In this document: in pieces, positions 15,573 through 23,372 of the stretch
How the letters are laid out: each line of letters begins with the position of its first letter
How positions within the stretch are numbered: the stretch's first letter is position 1
From: Lachnospiraceae bacterium
Lineage (GTDB): Bacteria; Bacillota; Clostridia; Lachnospirales; Lachnospiraceae
Direction: 5' to 3'
NCBI GenBank assembly: GCA_021199235.1
Contig: JAJQIL010000029.1
Span: 1 to 37,995 of the forward strand
DNA: 37,995 nt
Program-made: the position numbers and the translations under genes
The notes under the pieces: model-generated
The model's input: only the letters and a program-made list of their open reading frames with translations
What the model was told of the DNA's origin: nothing
Database searches by the model: none

Positions 15573-15926
15573 ATGGAAACAGAAAAAGATATCAAAACAA
15601 CGCCGGCAAAAGAACTGCCGGCCTGTCCGGTAGAAACGACACTGACTCTGATCAGTGATAAATGGAAGGTACTGATTCTCCGGGACTTGCTGCCTGGAAC
15701 AAAACGGTTTGGAGAATTAAGAAAATCCATCGGGCATATTTCGCAGAAGGTGCTGACTGCCCAGCTCCGCCAGATGGAAGAAAGCGGGCTGGTGATCCGG
15801 ACCGTTTTCCCGGAAGTCCCACCTCATGTAGAATATACCCTGACTGATCTGGACTACAGTCTGAAACCGATTCTGGATGCCATGTGGGACTGGGGAGAGA
15901 ACTACAAAGCACAGAATGGACAGTAA
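15573..15926 (+). CDS. HxlR-family winged-helix transcriptional regulator
   Basis: A 117-residue HxlR/DUF24 protein: CPVETTLTLISDKWKVLILRDL is the family N-terminus with a conserved cysteine (residue ~19), followed by the wHTH region RFGELRKSIGHISQKVLTAQLR and the wing EYTLTDL. In this family the N-terminal Cys often acts as the redox or electrophile sensor. AGGAGG lies eight bases before the ATG. Divergent orientation to the PPOX gene suggests control of that gene and autoregulation. Confidence 0.9.
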   Translation: METEKDIKTTPAKELPACPVETTLTLISDKWKVLILRDLLPGTKRFGELRKSIGHISQKVLTAQLRQMEESGLVIRTVFPEVPPHVEYTLTDLDYSLKPILDAMWDWGENYKAQNGQ

Positions 15927-16065
15927 GATATATTTGTTCGCTCTACATCCAGTTATAGAAGAACTTACGTTGCAACCGCGCATTATCAGGAGAGTCCAGT
16001 CGAATGCACGGTTAAAGGACATTAATTACATCGCTTTCAATCAAACTGGCCTTTCAGCATTTTCA

Positions 16066-16094
16066 GCTTCCCACACCGATGAGATGTGGGAAGC
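16066..16094. terminator. Hairpin between the HxlR gene and the aminomethyltransferase fragment
   Basis: Perfect 10-bp arms GCTTCCCACA and TGTGGGAAGC enclose a 9-nt loop. There is no clear T-run on either side, so its use as a terminator is uncertain. It lies between convergent units. Confidence 0.4.
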
Positions 16095-16128
16095 CCGAGA
16101 CATTCATAAATATCGAAAAGATACAGTG

Positions 16129-16344
16129 TTATTCCAGACCGGAAGGAACTGTTGTCAGATCATAGTCCTTATTATCTGCGACGCCATGGATATACGGAAA
16201 CTTTGCTATCGTTGCACGAAGGTTTTTGATTTTCTTTCCATAATCTCCCCACTGAACCAGCACTTCTGTTCCTTCAACCGCCTGATCCACATCAATAATT
16301 GCATGACTTACCATAGTATGGAAATGCGAGCTAAAGGTAACCAT
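16129..16344 (-). pseudogene. C-terminal fragment of a GcvT/LigM-like aminomethyltransferase
   Basis: The 71-residue frame reads like the end of an aminomethyltransferase-family protein (MVSHAIIDVDQAV, EVLVQWGDYGKK, IRATIAKFPYI). Complete members have over 350 residues; an in-frame stop lies directly upstream of the ATG and no N-terminal part is visible. It is a remnant of a deleted gene. Frame and family assignment rest on memory of the C-terminal pattern. Confidence 0.5.
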
Positions 16345-16435
16345 TTTGAATCAATTTAAATCTGCCAAAATCAATCAAAATCAACCCTGATTCTTAGCTG
16401 GAGTTGATTGGTTCAGCAGCTATGTAATCCCGCTT

Positions 16436-16954
16436 TTAAATCTTAATGGCGAGCTGACGCATCATATAATACAGATCTGCCGTTTTCACTCCAAACGCAT
16501 TTGCGACATCAGGAATTTTCGCATTCTTATTGGGTGTTTTTGGACTTAAACCTCCTGATGATACCTCACCAGTTATGATTGTATAATCGTTCACCTTCGC
16601 CGCTGCTATCAGCCAGGGATCAGCAATATTCGCCGGTGCCCACGCTGCCAAAGCCTGCTCCCGATACAATCCACAGGTCTGTACATACCGCAGAACTTCT
16701 TGGTATTGATTGATAATTTCTTCAGAAACATGGCTGCAAACAATGAATCCTGTCTGCCGGGCCAGCCAGTCACTCAGAGCATCCTGGCCCTTGTCAATTT
16801 CATCTTTTACCATATCCAGTAAAATGAGCCTGCCTGTATCAGCTTTCTTTGACAATTCTTTCCAATAGGTCGGAACCAGATCAAAAGCATAATACAGCCT
16901 GTACGGTGCCACAAAGGAGTTTGTGTCGATCAGAAACTTCTCTTTTTCTACCAT
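16436..16954 (-). CDS. DUF4411 family PIN-like protein (putative toxin)
   Basis: The 172-residue product starts FLIDTNSFVAPYR, a PIN-type acidic first strand, and has further acidic positions in DMVKDEIDKG and ANIADPWLIAAAK, as expected of a metal-dependent RNase fold. DUF4411 proteins are regularly paired with ImmA/IrrE-type proteins in predicted toxin-antitoxin modules. The ATG at 16954 shares one base with the stop of the upstream gene (TGATG) and uses the GGAGG at its end, so translation is coupled. RNase activity is inferred. Confidence 0.78.
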   Translation of the reverse strand: MVEKEKFLIDTNSFVAPYRLYYAFDLVPTYWKELSKKADTGRLILLDMVKDEIDKGQDALSDWLARQTGFIVCSHVSEEIINQYQEVLRYVQTCGLYREQALAAWAPANIADPWLIAAAKVNDYTIITGEVSSGGLSPKTPNKNAKIPDVANAFGVKTADLYYMMRQLAIKI

Positions 16955-18111
16955 CACACACCTCCCAGATTCCGGGCCACTTCTGAAAACGTCTTTCTAC
17001 TGGTATTGGTCAAACGGTACGCTTCTGTATAAGATGTCCTGCCCATATGGATGCTTTCGCACAACGCCTTTACAAAACATTTGTCAAGACGCGCACCCTG
17101 CGTATTATAATAATTTCCACCACTGCTTTCCCTGATTTCTTTCATTTTTCGGAAATTATCAATGGCGTTCTGAACGATCTGATTATAAGCATCTTTGCCT
17201 ATTTTACCGCAGTCCATTGCTTTTCTGGCTACCACAATCTCACCACACCGAAGCTGTTTTGCCAGCTCCGCAACTGCTTTTGGCACATCTTCCTCTGCGT
17301 CATTCCATTTTTCCAGAAAAACGCGTTTGGGAACCAGCAGTTCACCAGCAACAGCATTACAGATTCTTTCCAGGTCACTCACCCCGTCTGCCCTGCTGTG
17401 CCTGTCATTATAGAGATCATTCTCACCAATCCAAATGTGCGCAGCTTCATGAAGCAGCGAAAACAGCTTTGCTCCGTTGGAATCACCTGTATTAATAAAG
17501 ATAAGCGGTGCCCAATCATCCACCATAGCAAAGGCTCTGAATTCATTTACGTCAAGAACACGGTGCGTATTCTTCCCGACAATACCGCTCATCATCACAA
17601 GGACTCCGCATTCCTCCAGCCTTTCACGAATATACATGAAAGCATCTCTGGAATTCCGGCAGTTTTCATACCAGCTTTCTGGAATCTCTAAATCCTCTCG
17701 TATCCTGCTGACGATGGCATCTGCTTCCTTCTGCCCTTTCATGCATCCAACAACCGGCAATATATCAAATCCGAGATCCTGCCTGTACTCCCGCATCCAA
17801 TCCTGAACCTTTTCCATTTCGTTCATGGTATCTATCAGATTGCGGCTGGGATTGGCCAGCTGGATACTGTCAACAGTGCGGTATTCCAACAGCTTAATTT
17901 CCTCTGCCGGTGGCGTCTGAAGGAAAAAATATCCCAAAGGAATATTGGATTTCCTGCTGAATTCTTCTATTTGATGAAAAGTAGGAGCTTTTGTGCCATT
18001 AAGCCAATTCGCTATATTGCCCAACAGCTTTTCTCCGAGCTTTTCTTCCTGCGTCTGGTTTAACGCCCAGCGGATAATCTCTGGCTGAACGTTCACATTA
18101 ACCATTGGCAT
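16954..18111 (-). CDS. XRE/ImmA-IrrE family metallopeptidase (putative antitoxin)
   Basis: A 385-residue protein with an N-terminal helical XRE-like DNA-binding region (about 6-70) and a zinc peptidase motif HEAAH in LLHEAAHIWIGE near residue 230, as in ImmA and IrrE. The C-terminal ~110 residues are helical and end with a SYTEAYRLTNTSRKTF segment. I chose ATG 18111 because AAGGGGG lies just upstream; the longer frame would start in non-homologous sequence. It forms a coupled pair with the DUF4411 gene. In such modules the XRE part represses the operon; the peptidase may remove a repressor under stress. The assignment as antitoxin is inference from pairing. Confidence 0.8.
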   Translation of the reverse strand: MPMVNVNVQPEIIRWALNQTQEEKLGEKLLGNIANWLNGTKAPTFHQIEEFSRKSNIPLGYFFLQTPPAEEIKLLEYRTVDSIQLANPSRNLIDTMNEMEKVQDWMREYRQDLGFDILPVVGCMKGQKEADAIVSRIREDLEIPESWYENCRNSRDAFMYIRERLEECGVLVMMSGIVGKNTHRVLDVNEFRAFAMVDDWAPLIFINTGDSNGAKLFSLLHEAAHIWIGENDLYNDRHSRADGVSDLERICNAVAGELLVPKRVFLEKWNDAEEDVPKAVAELAKQLRCGEIVVARKAMDCGKIGKDAYNQIVQNAIDNFRKMKEIRESSGGNYYNTQGARLDKCFVKALCESIHMGRTSYTEAYRLTNTSRKTFSEVARNLGGV

Positions 18112-18363
18112 AGCACATCCCCCTTCCCTGTCTTCCTTACAGTTAATTATAGCGATTAATTCTCGTTCCGCAAGAAAAATTTTCACCCTGCAGATATTTT
18201 CCCTGTTTTCCGAATGAACCCACATTCACTCCAAGGAAACGAAAAGCAGGCAGCGCCAACCGTTTCCGGCTGATTCTGCCCACTATGTATTATGTATTAA
18301 TTGCTCTCATCACTGATTTTCATCAATCAGAAAGCACATTTATCTGGCTCGTGTTTTTTATTT

Positions 18364-18740
18364 TTACACTTCTTCAATAATGCACGTATGATGCTTTCGG
18401 CTTTCGCCTTTCGCATCTTTATCATAGTTCACCCCAACCAGCATTACCCTGCCGCCGGAGCCTTTCAGCTTTCCATCATAGCGGTTGTCGTGTATTTGCT
18501 GAATCGCGGTATCCGCAGACTTGTTATATTTAAGTTCTATAAGCAGCGCGGGTTTGTCAGTTTCCTTTCGCGGAATGAAAGCATAATCAGCGAACCCTTT
18601 TCCAGGAGCCGTCCCATCGCGAAGCGATTCCATTGACGGCTCCGATCTGCCGCCGAACGAAGGTGAGGGGGCGTTTCCAACTGCGGGCAATTCACGGAAT
18701 ATCTCGTAATAATCAATGACGGTTTTGCAGCAGAAATGAT
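18364..18740 (-). pseudogene. C-terminal remnant of an AAA-ATPase/PD-(D/E)XK (DUF1703-type) protein
   Basis: The minus-strand frame contains VIDYYEIFRELP, then GKGFADYAFIPR and LLIELKYNKSADTAIQQI, the PD-(D/E)XK nuclease core found at the C-terminus of a common Clostridia AAA-ATPase family of ~500-550 residues. The ATPase part is missing: the frame runs into the start of the oppositely oriented GH20 gene. Between ELP and GKGF there is a ~25-residue extra stretch encoded by a palindromic insertion (18605-18643 plus flank). The left boundary of the remnant is approximate. Confidence 0.6.
18605..18643. repeat. Hairpin element related to the middle hairpin of the 134-bp MITE
   Basis: Perfect 9-bp arms GGAGCCGTC and GACGGCTCC enclose an inner ATCGC-GAA-GCGAT stem. 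The core CCCATCGCG.AGCGATT is shared with 33908-33924, while the outer arms differ but stay complementary. It is inserted in frame in the DUF1703-type remnant. Confidence 0.65.
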
Positions 18741-18757
18741 AGAGAGGAAAATATAAT

Positions 18758-20023
18758 ATGTTAAAACTTGTTACTTATCCAGGTGTGAAGGTGGAAAATC
18801 TGCCCGGAAATTGCATACTGCCGAGAAAAGCAGGCATTTGCACAGGGCCTTTTAGTAACAATTCTATAGCGGCATTTTCAGAACGCTGCGGTATTGAGAA
18901 CAGCGGGCCTGTATTTCTGACTTTAAGATGTAATAAGAAGCTGCCCGCAGAGGGGTATATACTGGAAATCTCAGAAAAAGGAATTACTGTAGAAGCATCC
19001 TGTGAACAGGGCGTCATTTGGGCGCTGACCACAGTTGCCAATTTACTGGATGACGGAAAACTGCCCTGCTGTCGTATTGAAGATGCACCCAAATATTCCC
19101 ATCGAGGTATCAGCCTGGACTGTGCCCGGCATTTCTTTCCGGCAAAGGAAGTCAAACGCATTATCAACACCATGTCCCTTGCCAAGCTGAATGTACTCCA
19201 CTGGCATTTGTCTGACGATCAGGGCTGGCGCATTGAAAGCAGGAAATTTCCGAGACTCCAGGAAGTGAGCGAGGCGTATTTTACACAGGATGAAATTCGC
19301 GATGTGGTACAATATGCTGCCCTGCGTGGTGTGGAGATTATCCCGGAAATTGATCTGCCTGGCCATACCAGCGGTATTCTGGCAGCTTATCCCGAATACA
19401 GTTGTTCCGGCAGGGAAGTGAATCTGGCAGCCTGTGGCGGCATCTATCCTGTGATTCTTTGCGCCGGTAAGGAAAAGACCTCCCAATTTCTAAAGGAACT
19501 GCTGGCCGAGATTACAAAACTGTTCCCTGGCTCCAGGTTTCATATCAGCGGTGACGAAGCCCCTAAATCCGAGTGGAAAAAATGCCCCCACTGCCAGGCC
19601 CGGATGCGTGAACTGGGTATCACCAGCTATGAGGATTTACAGGCAGATTTCTCCCGCAGGGTCAGTGATATTTTGAAATCTCTGGGTAAGCAGACCATTT
19701 GCTGGAATGAAACCCTTCGGGCCGATACTCCCCCGGAAGATATTCAGATACAGTATTGGACACTTCAATATCGGGATACCAGGCAAAACGCATGTTGGGT
19801 CAATCGTCATATCCTGAATAAGATCTTTACACAACAAAAAAACATAGCAATCAAAAGATGTATCATCATTTTTCATCTGTTTTACTGTAAGCGTTTAGAA
19901 CCTTTTTTTCAAAAATATATTTCGACGCAATGGGCAACCACGGGCTACTGCTGCCAGATCGGTACCCCGCTCCCCGGCTCCTGCATATTCGGCCAGATGC
20001 TTTCCACGAACTCATCCGAGTAA
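18758..20023 (+). pseudogene. GH20 beta-N-acetylhexosaminidase, truncated at the 3' end
   Basis: Residues 1-340 are a good GH20 protein: N-terminal domain, then HRGISLDCARHFF, LHWHLSDDQGWR and the catalytic pair Asp266-Glu267 in HISGDEAP, which hydrolyse terminal N-acetyl-hexosamines. After about residue 345 (base ~19790) homology stops and the frame runs through non-homologous sequence and 79 bases into the convergent membrane-protein gene. GH20 enzymes normally continue for over 100 residues with barrel strands and active-site aromatics, so this copy is probably inactive. There is no signal peptide. AGAGAGGAAA precedes the ATG. Confidence 0.72.
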
Positions 20024-21327
20024 TTGGCATCAATGAATTCTTCCAGCACATTCTGCTCCTCCATACCCTCCAGACGGTTCACATATCTCGAAAGCACCGC
20101 GCCCGACAGCAAAAGATCTGCAACCATCACCACAATGACACTCCAGGTAGCGATTACGCCAATCGCAGGAGGGATCTTTTCAATCAGACCGCTGACCAGT
20201 GGATACAGGCTCTTTACCCACAATACAGACAATATGCCCCCAAAGATGCAAAACAAAAGATTTGTTCTGCCGCCGATATTGAACATCATATCGCTGTAAT
20301 CCCAGAAAGTTCTGCCGAACACAAACTCGGAAATGACGCTGCAGGTGTATTCATAAACGCCCCACAAAACAGCGCCGGAAAAGAACACAAAACGATCTTC
20401 CCGGTTCACCAGCTTCTGCGTGACAACCGAAATAATCACCGCGCCGAAGCCCCATACAATAGAAAAAGTGCCATAAATCACGCTGGTACGACTCATCCAC
20501 ACGCCCGTTGTCGCCCACACAAACACTGTCTCAAACAGGTCACCGACAAACGCCCAGATAATAAAAATCCAGAGCAGCTTATTCAGACAAAGCCCTTTCG
20601 CGAAAACGTATTTGCCGGAGCGGATTTCATCCCGTTCACCCATGCCAGGGTAAGCGCGCTCCAAACGTCTCCAGACTGCGTTGCAAAGTCGGTTGCCTAT
20701 TTTTTCCTCGGACACGACCTGCGTCACATCCATGTGTTTCTCACCCTTCCCGGTCTTTTGACTGCCCTTTTCCCGCCTTTTTTCGAATGTCTCCCTGCGC
20801 TGTCTCATTTCTCCTGCATAGACAACCGCGATCATATCCAGCAGCAGGAATCCCAAAAGCATCAACCCCACCACCTGTAAAAACAAAACCGGCAGCAGCC
20901 TGACAAAGGTAAAAATAAAGGGATGCAGCAGCTTAATCAGCACCAGAATCACAGCAGATTTCACGATGGCCACAGTAGTACCCTTGAGTTCCCCGCCAAA
21001 CAGAGTATCCCTCTCATACTGCGAAAGTCTGTGGTGCAGGATACGGTGAGAGATGTCGCTCGTCACAAAATCCACCACCGACACAACTACCAGCGCGATC
21101 ATGTACTGCGTGAAAGTATTGAGAAAGCTTAACTCCTCCCCGACCGTCGGCAGCACCACCGCCAGAATATCCGCCATAACTCCATACTTCGGGCAGAGCG
21201 GCAGGTTAAAAAACCCTCGGTTACAGAATTTACGTCTGGTTACGGAGGTAATCAAAGCCTCACCCACCCATCCCATGAAGCTGTAAATCATAAAATAGAT
21301 CAAAAGTTCAGTGTATGTGTATTCCAT
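19945..21327 (-). CDS. Membrane protein with two CmpB-like (putative ABC transporter permease) domains
   Basis: The 460 residues contain two related membrane halves: YSFMGWVGEALITSV...RGFFNLPLCPKYG at the start, and WAFVGDLFETVFVW...SVIYGTFSIVWGFG after residue ~230. This is the ABC_trans_CmpB pattern (PF06541), common in Lachnospiraceae and of unproven function despite its name. Between the halves is a basic hydrophilic linker (about 170-225). The C-terminus is acidic and hydrophilic. No ATPase gene is adjacent. AAAGGGA lies upstream of the ATG. The 3' end overlaps the truncated GH20 frame. Confidence 0.78.
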   Translation of the reverse strand: MEYTYTELLIYFMIYSFMGWVGEALITSVTRRKFCNRGFFNLPLCPKYGVMADILAVVLPTVGEELSFLNTFTQYMIALVVVSVVDFVTSDISHRILHHRLSQYERDTLFGGELKGTTVAIVKSAVILVLIKLLHPFIFTFVRLLPVLFLQVVGLMLLGFLLLDMIAVVYAGEMRQRRETFEKRREKGSQKTGKGEKHMDVTQVVSEEKIGNRLCNAVWRRLERAYPGMGERDEIRSGKYVFAKGLCLNKLLWIFIIWAFVGDLFETVFVWATTGVWMSRTSVIYGTFSIVWGFGAVIISVVTQKLVNREDRFVFFSGAVLWGVYEYTCSVISEFVFGRTFWDYSDMMFNIGGRTNLLFCIFGGILSVLWVKSLYPLVSGLIEKIPPAIGVIATWSVIVVMVADLLLSGAVLSRYVNRLEGMEEQNVLEEFIDANYSDEFVESIWPNMQEPGSGVPIWQQ

Positions 21328-21357
21328 GATGTGTTCCCTTTTGCCTTTTTCAACAAG

Positions 21358-21555
21358 CTACGTCATATATTTTAATCCTGCCAGCTCAACATTATTTGCA
21401 AAGCTTCCAATTTCATCCTCATGCTCTTCAAAAAATGAAAACAAATATCTGCCACCATTTTCAGCATACTCTTGTTTTGTCAATTTGCTTTGATTCAGTT
21501 TGGCAGCTACCCTTCTAATATCAATTATGATATCATTCTGATTGATTTCTGTCAT
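21358..21555 (-). CDS. Small protein with a homing-endonuclease-associated repeat
   Basis: The 65 residues (IIIDIRRVAAKL..., LTKQEYAENGGRY, then ...AGLKY) fit one copy of the HEAR-type repeat that accompanies HNH endonucleases in mobile DNA. It has AAAGGGAT before its ATG and ends 30 bases before the CmpB-like gene. It may be an independent small DNA-binding protein or a remnant of a longer endonuclease gene. Confidence 0.5.
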   Translation of the reverse strand: MTEINQNDIIIDIRRVAAKLNQSKLTKQEYAENGGRYLFSFFEEHEDEIGSFANNVELAGLKYMT

Positions 21556-21714
21556 CTGGTATCCCTTTCAAATTCCGTAACTTCGGTTTGTTCCTTCCCG
21601 CCGATATCCCCATTATATCAGTCCCTCTCACCGCAAACAAGGAGAATATCCGCATTTTCGCTATGTAAGCAGCCCGCAGGCTGCCCAGGCTATGCCTGTC
21701 CACGGGAAAGCATA

Positions 21715-21969
21715 TCAGACTGGCTCATCATCTGCATCGTCTTCGTCAATCTCATAATCCTCGTCGTCGTACTCGTCTTCCGGTTCTTCCCCGGAATAGC
21801 CGTATCCACCGAACGATTCCAGTTCCTCGCTTTCTTCTTCCTCCTCATCTTCATAATCGACATCCGGATCGGACTTTGATTCTTCATCCTTTTTAGCCTT
21901 GATTCTGCTGTAAGCGAAAATACCGCCGCCAGCTGCCACCAGAAGAATTAACAGGAAAAATGGCCTTTT
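21715..21969 (-). pseudogene. C-terminal fragment of a DUF4366/CD1107-type mobile element protein
   Basis: The frame encodes a hydrophobic helix (FLLILLVAAGGGIFAY) followed by a basic stop-transfer region and a very acidic tail of Asp/Glu/Tyr, as seen at the C-terminus of DUF4366 proteins of Tn916/CTn-like elements. An in-frame stop lies at 21970-21972 directly before the helix and no start codon or N-terminal domain exists, so it is a remnant. Confidence 0.45.
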
Positions 21970-22053
21970 TCATTAGACAAAATCCTTCACTTTTCTAAAA
22001 ATATTAGACGGAATTATGTAGATTGGATCAGAAATGAATTTCCAAAAACAAAG

Positions 22054-22110
22054 AAATGCGGAGGTCTTTCTTCGTTCTCATCTAACGAAAAATTTTTCCC
22101 TTCCGCATTT
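22054..22110 (-). terminator. Terminator downstream of tRNA-Arg
   Basis: Arms AAATGCGG and CCGCATTT, separated by about 41 nt and followed on the minus strand by T-rich sequence, lie just 3' of the tRNA. Confidence 0.55.
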
Positions 22111-22118
22111 TTATGACG

Positions 22119-22192
22119 CGTCCCTGGCGGGATTCGAACCCACGGCCTTCCGCTTAGGAGGCGGACGCTCTATCCTGCTGAGCTACAGAGAC
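22119..22192 (-). tRNA. tRNA-Arg (anticodon CCU)
   Basis: The minus strand folds into a complete cloverleaf of 74 nt: acceptor GTCTCTG with CAGGGAC, a D-arm with AGCTCAGCAGGATAGAGC, an anticodon loop CTCCTAA with anticodon CCT, and a T-arm with GGTTCGAATCC. CCA is not encoded. It reads AGG codons. Its 3' side borders the accessory remnants, a typical insertion point for integrative elements. Confidence 0.95.
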
Positions 22193-22225
22193 TTTTTTAG
22201 TGCCTGTCAAGTATACTATATCCGC

Positions 22226-22329
22226 CCGCAAAAAACAAGCTGCTTTTTTTCAGAACAGCAGGCCGCAGACTGCCTGCTTCGCAGGCTATATGCCGCTTAC
22301 GCGTCATATGTCTGTGGCTTGATGGGCGT
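22226..22329 (-). terminator. Hairpin-rich region after the DUF3881 gene
   Basis: GCCTGC-GAA-GCAGGC and a following A/T-rich hairpin (AAAAAAGC with CTTGTTTTTT) lie between the DUF3881 stop and tRNA-Arg on the minus strand. The second is a plausible terminator. Confidence 0.45.
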
Positions 22330-23205
22330 CTACGCAAAATTTATCTTTCCCTGCAGCCAGATACTGCCCTTGAAACGGCGGCCGACCTCCGGCTCACCGA
22401 GGAGATCGCTTTTATTAATGCAGACATCAAAATACATATCATTGCATTCCAGATGCAGCACGTAGATTTGCTCGTCGGTGGCGGTATTGGTCACCTTTTC
22501 GTACTGCATGATATTGCCCAGGACCTGATACTGGTCGCATTCGGTGCCGCATGGCATGAAGCAGGTATCGACGATGGAATAGAGATCCTCCGTGTACATT
22601 CTCCGGGAGATCATCGTGTAGAGATCCATGTCTTCGATAGTCAGACTCTCGATGGCATCCTCGTCGCCGTTTTTTGCCGCGGAAAGAAGCTGGCTGCGCC
22701 TGGCCGTGCTCTTTTGCTGCTGATCAATCTGTTTACTGTCCTTCAAAACAGGAAACAGAATCTTTCCGCTGCAGGAGAGTCCGGACAGGGTGGCGGACAT
22801 TTTCCGGACAAAGATCTGGTTCAGAATCTGTTCACGCTGGCATTCCACCGTATTCTGTACGAAAAAGATAAGTGATACGCCGACTCGCCCATCATCGCAG
22901 GCGCCGGACCAGGACAGGCCGTCCACCCGTTTTTCGAGGGAAAGCTCTTCCTGCGTCGTTACCTGCGTTCCTCTTATACATGGAAAATAATACTGTCTGT
23001 GGAAACCGTCTCCGTCCAGATTGCCGCCGATGATAATTCCCATATTCGGCGCGTATTCCCTGTACATCTGCATACAGGCAGTGTTTTTATCTCCTTTGGC
23101 AATGATACGCTCTGTGTAATCATGAAACGTCTCATTCAGATATTTTTCCGCCTCAGACTCATTATTCAGTTTTCCAAAACCAATCGCCCTTAAATAAGAA
23201 TGCAT
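22330..23205 (-). CDS. DUF3881 family protein
   Basis: A 291-residue cytosolic protein starting MHSYLRAIGF, which I recognise as the DUF3881 family restricted to Clostridia, mostly Lachnospiraceae. It has no membrane segment and no catalytic motif that I can see. Conserved-looking stretches are YREYAPNMGIIIGGNLD and the C-terminal VGRRFKGSIWLQGKI. It lies downstream of serS behind a gap of 167 bases. The function is unknown. Confidence 0.7.
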   Translation of the reverse strand: MHSYLRAIGFGKLNNESEAEKYLNETFHDYTERIIAKGDKNTACMQMYREYAPNMGIIIGGNLDGDGFHRQYYFPCIRGTQVTTQEELSLEKRVDGLSWSGACDDGRVGVSLIFFVQNTVECQREQILNQIFVRKMSATLSGLSCSGKILFPVLKDSKQIDQQQKSTARRSQLLSAAKNGDEDAIESLTIEDMDLYTMISRRMYTEDLYSIVDTCFMPCGTECDQYQVLGNIMQYEKVTNTATDEQIYVLHLECNDMYFDVCINKSDLLGEPEVGRRFKGSIWLQGKINFA

Positions 23206-23225
23206 GTGTTCTCCCCGGAGATATT

Positions 23226-23323
23226 GTAACTGTTATATACGATGATTGTTCGTCCCATACAGCGAACGTTCTGGCTATGACTCTTCTGTGTACAAACTCT
23301 TCAATCCGGATAATTACAGTTAC
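23226..23323. repeat. Possible eroded palindromic element
   Basis: GTAACTGT (23226-23233) and ACAGTTAC (23316-23323) form perfect inverted ends around 82 bases in the serS-DUF3881 gap. The interior does not match the other long elements, and no flanking duplication is seen. Confidence 0.4.
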
Positions 23324-23372
23324 GTGATTTCTTATTTTTTTCTTTTGTATCCTGTTTTTTACAGCTTTTTCT

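Noticed and set aside
21941-22053. A gene between the DUF4366 fragment and the tRNA terminator
   Set aside because: A/T-rich with stops in all frames; no supported start or family.
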